Assembly (NCBI GenBank): GCA_018268075.1 | Contig: JAFDXH010000163.1 | Span: 1-43,792, forward strand | Reading direction: 5' to 3' | DNA length: 43,792 nt | DNA from: Bacteroidota bacterium | GTDB taxonomy: Bacteria; Bacteroidota; Bacteroidia; Chitinophagales; Chitinophagaceae | Shown here: positions 17,030 through 26,444 of the stretch, piece after piece | Numbering within the stretch: position 1 is the first letter of the stretch | Layout: every line of letters starts with the position of its first letter | Program-made: the position numbers and the translations under genes | Notes under the pieces: model-generated | Told to the model about the DNA's origin: nothing | What the model saw: only the letters and a program-made list of their open reading frames with translations | Database searches by the model: none

Positions 17030-18382
17030 CTATTTAAATGCTTTTGGCGCTACCATGTTCAAATAATCGAAATCATTGGTAGAATTGTTGGTATCCATTA
17101 AAATCCTTCTTCCGCTTACTGTTTTTACAGTTTTACGAATTAATGATTGTGAAGAGTAAGAGCCAGCAGGCACATAATTATATCCCGCGTCTAATCTGCC
17201 TAAAAGCCTTTTAGGTACTCTTGAGGTAGCTGTGTTTGGTTGAATTTCTACTGCATCCAAAACTAAATCTGCCGGTATTTGATAATAGGTAGTAGTAGAG
17301 GATGTTATTGCAGCTACTGTAGGATCAGGGTATTTTTTGAATGTAGTAGGAATATCTATATCCGTTCTAAAAATGGCAAATCCATCTCTGCCCGGATTAT
17401 CAAACAACCAATCTTTGCCAGTGTAATCGAGCATGATCAAATTAGGGACTGCCGGATTATCTACATCAGAGGCCAAAGGCGTAGCGAGATAGGGTGCCAG
17501 ATACACTTCAAAATCTGCATTGCTTAAATCAATAGTGAGGCTGGGATCTTTTATTTCAATTGTGCCGCCTGTAGAGTTAGAATAGGGCGCTTTGTGGTTC
17601 ACCGCAGTTTGTGCCAAAATGATGCTTTCGCCCGGCAGAATAGGATACTGAGTTCCATTTCCGGGTATCCGGTATAATGATTTTGCATAAATATAATCGT
17701 TATTGGCATTAATATTTGAAGGCATACCTATTGATTTACTCCAATCCCACTGCCCTACCATTGGGCCGGAGGTAATGAAGAAGCCTGTGGTTAAATTAGG
17801 CGAGACAGTATTACATCCTATTACTTGAGCTATATACAAACTATCTGCAAAAATTATTTCATTTGAATTATTATAAATTTCAATAAACTGATCTCTGAAA
17901 CTGGCTCCCCTACTAGTATTGCTTCCTGCATAATAAATTTGTTTTAAAACCAAACCACCTATTCTACCTACCTCCATTTTTAGTTTGATTACAGAATCTA
18001 AAGTGTTATTTATATTCATTTTGTTTAATGAAGAATTTAGAGTGACATCTTCTTCAACACTTTGACCGGTCAATGAATTAAACAGATCTTTAGGAATGGT
18101 GACCGTAGCCACAATATCATAAATACCTGCGCTTACATTTTTGAATTCTGCCATACCGCCATTATCAGACAAAGTGGTATTTTCTTTACTATTCCACTGG
18201 TTGGACAATTTTAATTTAATCCCATTTACAGGCAAATTAAAATTACCACGGATAGTATCATAACTAACATTTATTTTAATATTCAAAGACCCGACATCCG
18301 GTGTCAAATCTCTTTTTTTGCACCCTGCAACAGCTAATACTATCAACATAGCTGTATAGAAGAAATATTGTGAGAATTTCAT
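17030..18382 (-). CDS. DUF4876-like surface lipoprotein
   Basis: A 450-residue lipoprotein. The signal sequence ends VLAVAGC, giving lipidated Cys21 followed by KKRD. Residues about 30-135 form an Ig-like or carboxypeptidase-regulatory-like domain (INVSYDTIRGNFNLPVNGIKLKLSN and TLSDNGGMAEFKNVSAGIYDIVATV). The larger C-terminal part carries segments I associate with DUF4876: LKQIYYAGSN, RDQFIEIYNNSNEIIFADSLYIA and a late RVPKRLLGRLDAG. It starts 11 bp after the TonB-receptor stop, so it probably acts with the receptor as a surface ligand-binding partner, in the way SusD partners SusC. That role is inferred. Confidence 0.8.
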   Translation of the reverse strand: MKFSQYFFYTAMLIVLAVAGCKKRDLTPDVGSLNIKINVSYDTIRGNFNLPVNGIKLKLSNQWNSKENTTLSDNGGMAEFKNVSAGIYDIVATVTIPKDLFNSLTGQSVEEDVTLNSSLNKMNINNTLDSVIKLKMEVGRIGGLVLKQIYYAGSNTSRGASFRDQFIEIYNNSNEIIFADSLYIAQVIGCNTVSPNLTTGFFITSGPMVGQWDWSKSIGMPSNINANNDYIYAKSLYRIPGNGTQYPILPGESIILAQTAVNHKAPYSNSTGGTIEIKDPSLTIDLSNADFEVYLAPYLATPLASDVDNPAVPNLIMLDYTGKDWLFDNPGRDGFAIFRTDIDIPTTFKKYPDPTVAAITSSTTTYYQIPADLVLDAVEIQPNTATSRVPKRLLGRLDAGYNYVPAGSYSSQSLIRKTVKTVSGRRILMDTNNSTNDFDYLNMVAPKAFK

Positions 18383-18393
18383 AATTCAATATT

Positions 18394-21300
18394 TTATTTA
18401 ATGGTAAAAATTAATTCAGCACCAAAGGCGGGCCTGCCATTGTAATAGGTAATCGAAGAGTTTTTATTCTCCATCGGCCTTATATTAAATGCATTGTAAG
18501 CATTGAATGAGAAACGCAAATAATCTCCTATCTCCTTGCTTATTCGCATGTGTATATTGGGATAAATAAACCCAGGTAAGTATTTAGTACTTTCTGCAGT
18601 GGGTGATTTTAATAAATGGGCATAATCAGGTGATTGGGCTTCTTTTGCTGATAATGAAAAATATTGCAAATCCTTGTTCATATATCCGACCGGGTAAATG
18701 CTTGTTGCCAGATTTTCTGTCTTATTTAATAGATAAATTTCGCCTGTAAACATCACAGCCATTCTGAGCGCAGGAATATGAGTACTACTGGTGATGGTTG
18801 CTTTAATATTTTGTGCTTTTGATTCCTGATTTTTGTAAACTCCATAAACAGCCTTTCTGGTGTAATCAATGGTAGTCTGATCAGACGGAAGCGATATTTC
18901 TTCGTTAGCATCCATAAAATAGCTGTTATAATATGCCAGACTGAGGTTAAAGGAAGTAGCAATTGATTTGATTTTTTCAGTTGACACCATCCATTCAAAC
19001 CCTTTTGAGTGATTGTAATTCCCATTATTGATCCTGTTATAAGTAACATTATATGTTTTAAAAGTACCATCCGGTGCATAGGTCGGTTTTTCACCAGGCA
19101 CATTCGTTACGGCATAGTTGGGAAGCACCACAGGTAGTAGTTGATTGAGCGTAGAAAAACCATTTTTCATCACCCTGTCGAAATAATAAATAGAAGTATG
19201 AAATGGCTTGATATCAAAAGTGAATCCTGTTTCAAAGGTTTGGCTTTGATAGGCGCGAAGACTGGTATTGTGCATTTTTAACACCTCTGTATGCACGAGG
19301 TAAACACTTTTGTCTGCATTACCTGTATAGGCATTTACAAGAGGTATATCCACATACACATTTCCTGGGCTTATTTGCGAAAGACTTGGTGATTTGGTAG
19401 CAATACCATAGGCACCGCTCCAGTTGAGCTTCTTGGTAAGTTTCCAATTGGTATTAATGCGCGGCGAAAAATTAAAAAAACCATTTTGCACATCGCCTCT
19501 TGCGCCTACATTCAAAGTATAATAACGCTCCAGCAATCGAGTGGTAAATAAATTCTCTACATAAAAGCCAATATTTTTCTGAGTAGGTACATTGTTGAAA
19601 GACCGGGCACGGTCGCTCTTATTTCCTGTTTGATAAAACCTTGGCCTATCAGAAAATACTATCATACCAGGCCCCTTATTAGCATTGTAGCTATAATTAT
19701 ATCCAAAGGTTAGCTTATAACTTATCTTTTTAATTTTGATAAATGTATTGGTTTCTATTCTTGCTGAGGCACTCACCGGTTCTCCAATAATTTCTTGTAC
19801 TGCCAGATAGTATCCAGGAACAAACACCCCTTCTGATGTACCGGTAACCTCACTATTTGTAATACCCATTACTGGCCTGGTATTGAGGTAATATTGAGAG
19901 TAAGAATCCTGGCGCCCCTTATTATAACTTATCTGAAAAGATATATTATACAACCAGGGTTTTTTAATGATTAATTCGCTACGGTTGCTCACACGAAGAT
20001 TCCAGTTATTAAACTTACTCATCCTATCATTACCATCATCCGGATCACGCCTTGTTTTATCAAGAGTAGTGTTATAATCTACACTCAAAGTATTTTTGAA
20101 ATGATTACTCTTTTTTCTGTGATACGTCCATATAAAACCTCCCCCTACTCTACCGTAAGATTTCAATTTATTTCTTGGGTCGTCATTGCTGTTTAAATAA
20201 TCAAAGCTTACATTTAAAACTCCCAATGATGGGCTGACTGAAAATCCTTTATTCAACCCAATGTTTTGAGTGCCTTCATTGGTGCGCATATTTACCCTTA
20301 ATGGAGTAATACCTGCCTGTCTGTTGATGATTACCACACCCGTATTATAATCGCCGTAGCGGGCAGAAGCTACGCCAGATATCACTTCTATGCTTTCTAT
20401 ATTTTCAGCCTGCAATCCTCTTAGGTCAACTCCATTGTTAGCCACATCGCCGCCATAATTATTAGATAAGGATCCATTTTTAAAACTCAAATCTCCAAGT
20501 GTATTGGGAGTAGAAATATTATTGGCAGAATTGAATCCCATTCTGCCTGGATTCATTGCCTGCATATTGGCATTATTATCTACAGAGTTGCCATCAATTT
20601 GTACAGAAATACCAAATGCATTATTCATCGTCTGCTCAGAATTAGGTGGCGTCACATTTCTCATCGTAAGCACATTAGCACCTTGCAAAGAGGCATTTGG
20701 CCGCACCATAGACTGGCCGGGTAAATATTTCAACACATCGCCTACACTAAGGGCTTGTGTTTGCTCAATAGCTTCTCTGTCAAAAACTATAGATGAATTA
20801 GATGCAAACGTTTTCTTCCTTACACCATTAACTTCTACCTGCGATAGTTTAAGACTTAGGTCATTCAATACGATTAATTGAAATGAAGAAAATTGTTTAC
20901 TGTTCAGTGTCTTTGTTACAGAAACTTTACCTACATAACTCACTATAAAAGTAATTTCACTGGCTTCGCCGGATACCGGTATTTCAAAAGTTCCATCAGC
21001 TTTACCCATTACTGTAATACCCGTTGGAAGTATCTGAATAGATACAAATCCCAATGGCCTTCCTTCTGCATTAATCACTTTTCCTTTAATATTATCCAGC
21101 AGCTTTGCTGCTAAAGGCGATAGTAAAGAATTTAATTTTCCGGCCTCCCCTACCATTATCGTTTTTCCGGAAATAGTATATACTACTGAAAGATTTTCAA
21201 AACATTTATTTAAAACATCTTCAATGCTGGCATTAGACACATAGATATCCACTCTTTTTTGTTGAGGAAGTACATCACTATTGTAAATGAATTCATAGCC

Positions 21301-21519
21301 GGTTTGTTTTCGAATGTCTCTAAACACCTCATCAATTGAAACATTCTTCTTACTGATTGTTATTTTTTGAGAAAAGGCCGTTGCATATAACTGAAAATTG
21401 CATAACACCAGCAACAGTAAGGTAATTCTACATTTAAATTTCAGGCAGGAAAAAATACCACCTGCATTTAAGATTGTACCTTTTTTAAAAGATAGATTTG
21501 ATTGTAAACAGAATCCCAT
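18394..21519 (-). CDS. TonB-dependent receptor with STN signalling domain
   Basis: A 1041-residue outer-membrane transporter. The signal region is unusually long, with the hydrophobic core at about 32-48. An STN domain follows (about 52-122, with ISKKNVSIDEVFRDIRKQTGYEF), the module that contacts a FecR-type anti-sigma factor. Next come a CarboxypepD_reg-like domain (about 143-222), the plug (about 235-400, with LSVGDVLKYLPGQSM and GVASARYGDYNTGVVIINR) and the barrel, ending GAELIFTIK. The gene is 47 bp after fecR, and the sigma gene lies just upstream of fecR. It is therefore a signalling receptor that likely controls its own operon. The ligand is unknown; iron complexes are the usual case for this arrangement. 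Confidence 0.9.
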   Translation of the reverse strand: MGFCLQSNLSFKKGTILNAGGIFSCLKFKCRITLLLLVLCNFQLYATAFSQKITISKKNVSIDEVFRDIRKQTGYEFIYNSDVLPQQKRVDIYVSNASIEDVLNKCFENLSVVYTISGKTIMVGEAGKLNSLLSPLAAKLLDNIKGKVINAEGRPLGFVSIQILPTGITVMGKADGTFEIPVSGEASEITFIVSYVGKVSVTKTLNSKQFSSFQLIVLNDLSLKLSQVEVNGVRKKTFASNSSIVFDREAIEQTQALSVGDVLKYLPGQSMVRPNASLQGANVLTMRNVTPPNSEQTMNNAFGISVQIDGNSVDNNANMQAMNPGRMGFNSANNISTPNTLGDLSFKNGSLSNNYGGDVANNGVDLRGLQAENIESIEVISGVASARYGDYNTGVVIINRQAGITPLRVNMRTNEGTQNIGLNKGFSVSPSLGVLNVSFDYLNSNDDPRNKLKSYGRVGGGFIWTYHRKKSNHFKNTLSVDYNTTLDKTRRDPDDGNDRMSKFNNWNLRVSNRSELIIKKPWLYNISFQISYNKGRQDSYSQYYLNTRPVMGITNSEVTGTSEGVFVPGYYLAVQEIIGEPVSASARIETNTFIKIKKISYKLTFGYNYSYNANKGPGMIVFSDRPRFYQTGNKSDRARSFNNVPTQKNIGFYVENLFTTRLLERYYTLNVGARGDVQNGFFNFSPRINTNWKLTKKLNWSGAYGIATKSPSLSQISPGNVYVDIPLVNAYTGNADKSVYLVHTEVLKMHNTSLRAYQSQTFETGFTFDIKPFHTSIYYFDRVMKNGFSTLNQLLPVVLPNYAVTNVPGEKPTYAPDGTFKTYNVTYNRINNGNYNHSKGFEWMVSTEKIKSIATSFNLSLAYYNSYFMDANEEISLPSDQTTIDYTRKAVYGVYKNQESKAQNIKATITSSTHIPALRMAVMFTGEIYLLNKTENLATSIYPVGYMNKDLQYFSLSAKEAQSPDYAHLLKSPTAESTKYLPGFIYPNIHMRISKEIGDYLRFSFNAYNAFNIRPMENKNSSITYYNGRPAFGAELIFTIK

Positions 21520-21566
21520 AATAAAAATTAGTTTTGTTTATCTCTGTTTTGAAAAATATATAGTTA

Positions 21567-22772
21567 CTATTTATAAAAAACAACTTTGGCGCCTTCGATG
21601 CGTGAATGAATGCCTGCGGTAAATTCAAGCATTTGCAATACAGTTGAAATATTATTTTTTCTTGAAATTATGCCGCTTATATGCTTATCCGGCACATTGT
21701 TCTCAAATGAAATATCCACCTGATACCACCTTGATAATTGCTGTCCGATGGTTCGTAGCTCTACATCTGAAAAATCAAAAAGCCCGTTTTTCCATGCCAA
21801 TACTTGTTCTGTATTTACATTATCAAACACTTTTTCTAATCCATTTTTTTTCAAGCTCAATTGTTCTCCGGGTTTTAAAAGTTGAGTTTTCCCATTGGCA
21901 TAAACTTTTACAGCCCCCTCTAACAAGGTTGTTTTCATAGCAGCTTCATCAGTATAAGCATTCACATTAAAATGGGTGCCTAATACTTCTACAATTGTAT
22001 TATTTACACTTACCTTAAAAGGCATTGCCGCATTTTTTGCAATTTCGAAATATCCCTCTCCTGTAAGTTCTACTTTACGATCGTTTCCTTCAAATACTGT
22101 CGGAAATTTCAAACTTGATGCAGCATTTAGCCAGACCATACTACCATCAGGCAAAACAACCTGATATTGCCCACCACGCGGAGTAGTAATCGTGTTATAC
22201 ATGATCTCAATGGGCTTTTTATCTGCGGTATCGCCAGATTTATAATAGGAAATCTCGCCGGGATTAAGCTGTACCACATTGGCGCTTCCCTGTTGTGCAA
22301 GCATTCCCTTTTTTAGGCTATCCAATTCAATCCTGCTTCCATTTGCCAGCGTAAGAATAGCTCTATTTCCGCCAGGTAATATATCATTTTTCATCACCGT
22401 AGCAAATGTCTTGTCTTGAGCTTTTTGCCCTTTTGATTGATTATTAAGTAGAAAATAAAATCCGGCAACAGATATTAATACAAGTATTGCTGCTGCATAT
22501 TTCCAAAACTTTAATCCAATTAATCTGCCTTTGTAAACAGGCTTACTATTTAGCAAAATAGCCTCCAACTGATCCTTTAACCTTTGGCGTATTGATTCGT
22601 CTATTTCGGTCTCTGAAACCTGTGCCGATAGTTGGTCAAATACTAATTGTTTACCCGCTTCATTTCTTTTATCGGCGGCGATCCAACTAACTATCTGATC
22701 TACCTCTTCGGGCGAACATTCATTGTTCAATAATTTTTGAAATAAACCCGTAAACTTTTCTTGCTTTTCCAA
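21567..22772 (-). CDS. FecR-family anti-sigma factor
   Basis: A 401-residue inner-membrane regulator that holds an ECF sigma factor inactive until the cognate TonB receptor signals. The cytoplasmic N-terminal region (about 1-85, with LLNNECSPEEVDQIVSWIA) is followed by one membrane helix (about 90-109). The periplasmic FecR domain covers about 190-285 (TTPRGGQYQVVLPDGSMVWLNAASS and VELTGEGYFEIAKN). A C-terminal STN-binding-type domain (DUF4974, about 328-400) completes it. The start codon is probably TTG; no in-frame ATG gives the family N-terminus. It lies between the sigma gene (168 bp gap) and its receptor. Confidence 0.9.
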   Translation of the reverse strand: MEKQEKFTGLFQKLLNNECSPEEVDQIVSWIAADKRNEAGKQLVFDQLSAQVSETEIDESIRQRLKDQLEAILLNSKPVYKGRLIGLKFWKYAAAILVLISVAGFYFLLNNQSKGQKAQDKTFATVMKNDILPGGNRAILTLANGSRIELDSLKKGMLAQQGSANVVQLNPGEISYYKSGDTADKKPIEIMYNTITTPRGGQYQVVLPDGSMVWLNAASSLKFPTVFEGNDRKVELTGEGYFEIAKNAAMPFKVSVNNTIVEVLGTHFNVNAYTDEAAMKTTLLEGAVKVYANGKTQLLKPGEQLSLKKNGLEKVFDNVNTEQVLAWKNGLFDFSDVELRTIGQQLSRWYQVDISFENNVPDKHISGIISRKNNISTVLQMLEFTAGIHSRIEGAKVVFYK

Positions 22773-22940
22773 ACGTATCTTTTATTAATGACGATCCTCG
22801 AAGAAAAATGGAGGGGTTATATTATTTTTTTTTGCAAAAAAATAGATTTATAAGCGAAAAAATTTTCAAAATCAGGAAAAATATTTACGATTCCGGGAAG
22901 CTATTGGGAAGGAGAAATTAATTTGCAAAAGGCAATTTAC

Positions 22941-23534
22941 TCACCTATTAAAGACCTCATCAATGAGTGCAAAGAATGCAATTCCAAAAGCGGTATCCAT
23001 TCTATTATTAATAAACTGACGAATAGAAGATTTTGCTTTTGACAGGTGCTCCTTTACTGTTAAAGGCGAAATACCCAAATGGCTGCCTGCCTCTTTATAC
23101 GAGTGGCCGTCAAGGCTGCAAAGCTGGTACACTTTCTTTTGCTGTGGAGGCAATATGTCTAATGCATTTTGTAAAAGTGTTGCATATTCTTTGTCATGCA
23201 ATGCTTCTTCTATATGGCTGTAATTTTCAGTAGCGGCCGCTTTAAAACGGTTATAAAGATTTCGTTCACGCTTTAATTTCCGGTAGAAATCTATAACTAA
23301 ATTTTGTGCTATTCGATAAATATAGGCGGCAAAACTATGTTCTATTTGAATACTTTCTCTTTTTTGCCAGATGCGTGTAAATATATCCTGCACAATTTCC
23401 TCAGCTACCTGTTCATCCTTTACCATTTTTAAAACATTGGCATACATCTGCACACTATACTGCCGGTGCAATTGACTAAACGCCTCTGCACTACCTGCTT
23501 TTAATTGCTCCAGAAGCCCTTGTTCATTATTCAT
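22941..23534 (-). CDS. ECF RNA polymerase sigma factor (FecI-like)
   Basis: A 197-residue extracytoplasmic-function sigma factor. Region 2 (about 15-80) includes FSQLHRQYSVQMYANVLKMV and EEIVQDIFTRIWQKR. Region 4 (about 115-175) includes LPPQQKKVYQLCSLDGHSYKEAGSHLGISPLTVKEHLSKAKSSI split across the helix-turn-helix. The ATG at 23534 is chosen over a TTG five codons upstream. It is the first gene of the cassette and should direct transcription of the fecR, receptor and downstream genes once released by FecR. The regulon and inducing ligand are not visible from sequence. Confidence 0.92.
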   Translation of the reverse strand: MNNEQGLLEQLKAGSAEAFSQLHRQYSVQMYANVLKMVKDEQVAEEIVQDIFTRIWQKRESIQIEHSFAAYIYRIAQNLVIDFYRKLKRERNLYNRFKAAATENYSHIEEALHDKEYATLLQNALDILPPQQKKVYQLCSLDGHSYKEAGSHLGISPLTVKEHLSKAKSSIRQFINNRMDTAFGIAFFALIDEVFNR

Positions 23535-23875
23535 AATTGGGAGAGGCAAAAGAAATTAGTTGGTGGAAAAAGTAAACTTACTGAAAATGTACAAAAGAGC
23601 CAAGCAGTGGAATATTTTCCTAAAATAAATTAATATCGCAATTGAAGAAATCTTTATTTTTTGGAGTTGAATAAAATGGTTGCACCACAGCAATATTTTT
23701 TATAGTTTTTTTTCGTTTTATCCTGATTCATGTGGCAAAGTAAGTTTCACCTGCGTTAGTGATTGAAGCGCAAATCCTTTTTTATGCGCGAGCCTGCGTG
23801 TGTAGCAAAAAAGATTGCAGCGAAAAGCACGGGCCGTAGGCAACGCCCTTAAAAAACCATGTACTAATTCTGATG
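23535..23875. other. Intergenic region between the sigma factor and signal peptidase genes
   Basis: No credible gene. The left part is the upstream region of the ECF sigma gene and shows no clear promoter match. The right part holds copy 2 of the dispersed repeat (23752-23847), which ends 28 bp before the lepB stop codon, so it lies in the 3' region of lepB on the minus strand. Confidence 0.6.
23752..23847 (+). repeat. Dispersed structured repeat, copy 2
   Basis: About 96 bp, paired with 13576-13669. Both ends are identical to copy 1 over 14 bp (left) and 21 bp (right). The interior inverted pair is AATCCTTTTTT with AAAAAAGATT. The flanking direct repeats are GATTGAAGCGCAAA and GATTGCAGCGAAAA. 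The variable centre (GCGCGAGCCTGCGTGTGT) is unrelated to that of copy 1, which is what would be expected if the ends and stem are constrained and the loop is free. Confidence 0.75.
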
Positions 23876-25414
23876 CTATTTGATGGTTTTAAATATCCTG
23901 TTCCACCGTGGGCCATTATCATAACTAAACCATATAAGCGAGGCTTTACCTACTACATGATCCTCTGGCACAAAACCCCAGAAGCGGCTATCCAATGAAT
24001 TATGACGGTTATCTCCCATCATCCAATAATAATCCATTTTAAAAGTGTAAGATGTGGCTGCCTTTCCGTTAATAAAGTATTGTCCGTTTCTTTCTTCGAA
24101 CTTATTATTTTCATAAGTGACTATACACCTCTTATACCTTATTACATTATCAGGTGTAAGCGGTATAGAAGCGCCTTTTTTAGGAATCCAGATGGGGCCA
24201 TAGTCATCTACTGACCAATTGTACGAGGCTACAAACGGAAAAAGATAGGCTCCTTTATCTCTTTCATTTAAAGGTGCAGGCTCTATGCTTTTTATACCGG
24301 GCACCATTTTCAGTTGCACTTTCTCCTCATCGCTCATGCTGATGATATACATATTATTCCCTACAAGATATACTTGATTTTTATTTCTATCATCTATATT
24401 GTCTTGTATGCCTATGCTATTCAACTGATCGGGGTCTATAGGCCCTGTGGTGGTTACCAGATAGCTGAATTCATGCTCCGGCGGTAGGGGCTGTGCCACA
24501 CCATCTATATAAATTATTCTGTTTTTTATCTGAAGTGTATCGCCGGCAATAGCAGTGCAGCGTTTTATAAAATTTTCCTGTTTATCTATAGGCCGGGTGA
24601 TGATAAAATCCCCATATTGATCAAGTGTTCTACGGCGCGCCTCTTCCTCACTTATATGTTCATCGCGCATACGATCCTGAATTACCTGATAATATGTTAC
24701 CTGTGAGCCATGGTCTGCATCATTGATCAATGTATCGTTTACCGGGAAGTTGAAGACTACTACATCTCTCCTATTTACAGGGTGTGGAAACCAACGAGTA
24801 TAGGGAATCTTGATCCATTCCACATAAGATTTGGTATTAGTACCTATAATAGTATGGTGCATAAAAGGCAGCGCCAATGGAGTATTAGGAATGCGTGGGC
24901 CATAGGCAAATTTGCTCACAAATAAGAAATCGTTTACCAGCAAAGTTTTTTCCATTGATGGTGTAGGTATAGTATAGGCTTCAAAGACAAAGGTGCGGAT
25001 AAGTGTAGCTGCTACGATAGCAAATACTGCTGCGTCTATCCATTCCCGTATGGCGCCCTTTTTATAATTCTTTACTACAGGAATGCCTGCATATCTTTCG
25101 CTATCAGAAAACCCCAGATAGGGGAAATATATAAAAGGAAAAAATACAGTAAGAAAATGGTGCCCTACACCAAAGCGACCAAAGTGCTCTACAAATTTGA
25201 TATTGATCCAGATGGTTACAAAAAACCCAGCAACAGGTATTAACTGAAGAAAGAACCAGATTTTATTTAATTGCATTTTCTCCACCATACACCAGGTATT
25301 CCAAAAAGGAATAAGCGCCTTCCAGGGCGTGATGCCTGCTTTTTTAAACATGCCATAAAGGCCAATAAGTGTGGCAATACAAGCCAATATGAATAGAAGT
25401 AAACCTATGCCCAT
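23876..25414 (-). CDS. lepB: Signal peptidase I
   Basis: An S26A leader peptidase that removes signal peptides on the periplasmic side of the inner membrane. At 512 residues it is much longer than E. coli LepB-type cores. Residues 1-100 are an added hydrophobic region (ITPWKALIPFWNTW, then further membrane segments) of the DUF5684 type, common in Bacteroidota. After another membrane helix (about 125-143) comes the catalytic box YTIPTPSMEKTLL with nucleophile Ser153. The general-base Lys is probably K284 in NFIKRCTAIAGDTL. The last conserved box is MMGDNRHNSLDSRFWGFVP. A roughly 120-residue insertion lies between the Ser and Lys boxes. Confidence 0.95.
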   Translation of the reverse strand: MGIGLLLFILACIATLIGLYGMFKKAGITPWKALIPFWNTWCMVEKMQLNKIWFFLQLIPVAGFFVTIWINIKFVEHFGRFGVGHHFLTVFFPFIYFPYLGFSDSERYAGIPVVKNYKKGAIREWIDAAVFAIVAATLIRTFVFEAYTIPTPSMEKTLLVNDFLFVSKFAYGPRIPNTPLALPFMHHTIIGTNTKSYVEWIKIPYTRWFPHPVNRRDVVVFNFPVNDTLINDADHGSQVTYYQVIQDRMRDEHISEEEARRRTLDQYGDFIITRPIDKQENFIKRCTAIAGDTLQIKNRIIYIDGVAQPLPPEHEFSYLVTTTGPIDPDQLNSIGIQDNIDDRNKNQVYLVGNNMYIISMSDEEKVQLKMVPGIKSIEPAPLNERDKGAYLFPFVASYNWSVDDYGPIWIPKKGASIPLTPDNVIRYKRCIVTYENNKFEERNGQYFINGKAATSYTFKMDYYWMMGDNRHNSLDSRFWGFVPEDHVVGKASLIWFSYDNGPRWNRIFKTIK

Positions 25415-25522
25415 AAAATTTCTTTAATGCGGACAAATGTAATATATAATCAATAGTGTTGAAAAATTAGCAAAAAATTGTTACCATTAGTTTAACAGAG
25501 CGAGGGTACTAAGGTTACAAAA

Positions 25523-26167
25523 TCAGGATTGTAATTGGGTTTTAATAATCGCGCTTATTTCTGCTGCCCTATTCATCACCATCATGTGGCCACCGCCCTC
25601 AAGTATTTGGGCATTTTTTATATTTTTTGCAGGGAAAATGCGATCACTGCTTCCATGAAGGTGAAAAATATTTTTAGGTATCTGGGTATTTTGCCAGTTA
25701 ATGATTTGGTGAATGCCCCAGTTGGTATAAAATAAATCTATATTTTTTCTATATTCCCGCACTAGTTCTCTCTGGCCCTCTGTTCTAAGGCCCAGATTAT
25801 AATTTTCCCAACGTTCTAAAAAAGAATAAGGCCTTATATTAACAAGCTGGTTGAGTTTTGTATAAGATAAAAGCCTTAGAGAGGTAGGGAGCTCCATTCT
25901 GGTTTTTACACTTGATAGTAAAATTATTTTAGAAACATTTATCTGTTTGGCTATCTCTATTGCTACCATACCACCAAAAGATACTCCGATTATTACCGGG
26001 TCAGGCTGGGTAATTTCTGCACTCATTCGCTCACAATAAGATGCCAGAGATTCTCTCTTCTGTGGTATTTTCCAGTCTATAAAGCTGGGGCTACAATCGC
26101 CGAAATCTATATTTTGGAATATTCGCTTATCGGCACCAAAGCCGCTAATGATGTAGGTGGGTCGCAT
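25523..26167 (-). CDS. Alpha/beta-fold hydrolase, substrate unknown
   Basis: A 214-residue single-domain alpha/beta hydrolase without signal peptide. The nucleophile elbow GVSFGG places Ser63. The likely acid is Asp175 in HGSSDRIFP, and the base is His194 in GGGHMMV. The oxyanion region near the N-terminus is ISGFGADKRIFQ. The layout resembles small cytosolic esterases or thioesterases, including BioH-like enzymes, but nothing specific identifies the substrate. It is 108 bp upstream of lepB on the same strand and about 200 bp from the tRNA-Arg gene. Confidence 0.85.
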   Translation of the reverse strand: MRPTYIISGFGADKRIFQNIDFGDCSPSFIDWKIPQKRESLASYCERMSAEITQPDPVIIGVSFGGMVAIEIAKQINVSKIILLSSVKTRMELPTSLRLLSYTKLNQLVNIRPYSFLERWENYNLGLRTEGQRELVREYRKNIDLFYTNWGIHQIINWQNTQIPKNIFHLHGSSDRIFPAKNIKNAQILEGGGHMMVMNRAAEISAIIKTQLQS

Positions 26168-26319
26168 GGGGGTACTTTTTAATACAAAAAAGTGCTAAAC
26201 CTTAAATGCAAAACATTCATTTCTACATTTATGATACCCTTAAATTAGAAATAATATGAGAATATTAGAAGCTTTTTAATAAAAAAGTGAAAAGGTTCTT
26301 CTCTACAAATTTTATTTAT

Positions 26320-26327
26320 TATTTTTG
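26320..26327 (+). promoter_or_regulatory. Possible -7 element for tRNA-Arg
   Basis: TATTTTTG at 26320-26327 matches the Bacteroidota -7 consensus TAnnTTTG. It is about 43 bp before the tRNA. A good TTG box at the expected distance is missing, so the call rests on the -7 match and position only. Confidence 0.35.
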
Positions 26328-26370
26328 CGCCTCATTTGGATCCCTTCATTGGGATATTCAATAAAAAAAC

Positions 26371-26444
26371 GGCCCCGTAGCTCAACTGAATAGAGTATTT
26401 GACTACGGATCAAAAGGTTTCAGGTTTGAATCCTGACGGGGTCA
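26371..26444 (+). tRNA. tRNA-Arg (anticodon ACG)
   Basis: The cloverleaf folds by eye. The acceptor stem is GGCCCCG (26371-26377) with CGGGGTC (26437-26443), including one G-U pair. The D stem is GCTC/GAGT. The anticodon stem is TTTGA/TCAAA around loop CTACGGA, so the anticodon ACG is at 26405-26407. The T stem is TCAGG/CCTGA with loop TTTGAAT, and the variable loop has 5 nt. The discriminator is A. CCA is not encoded. A34 would be deaminated to inosine by TadA to read CGN codons. Confidence 0.95.
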
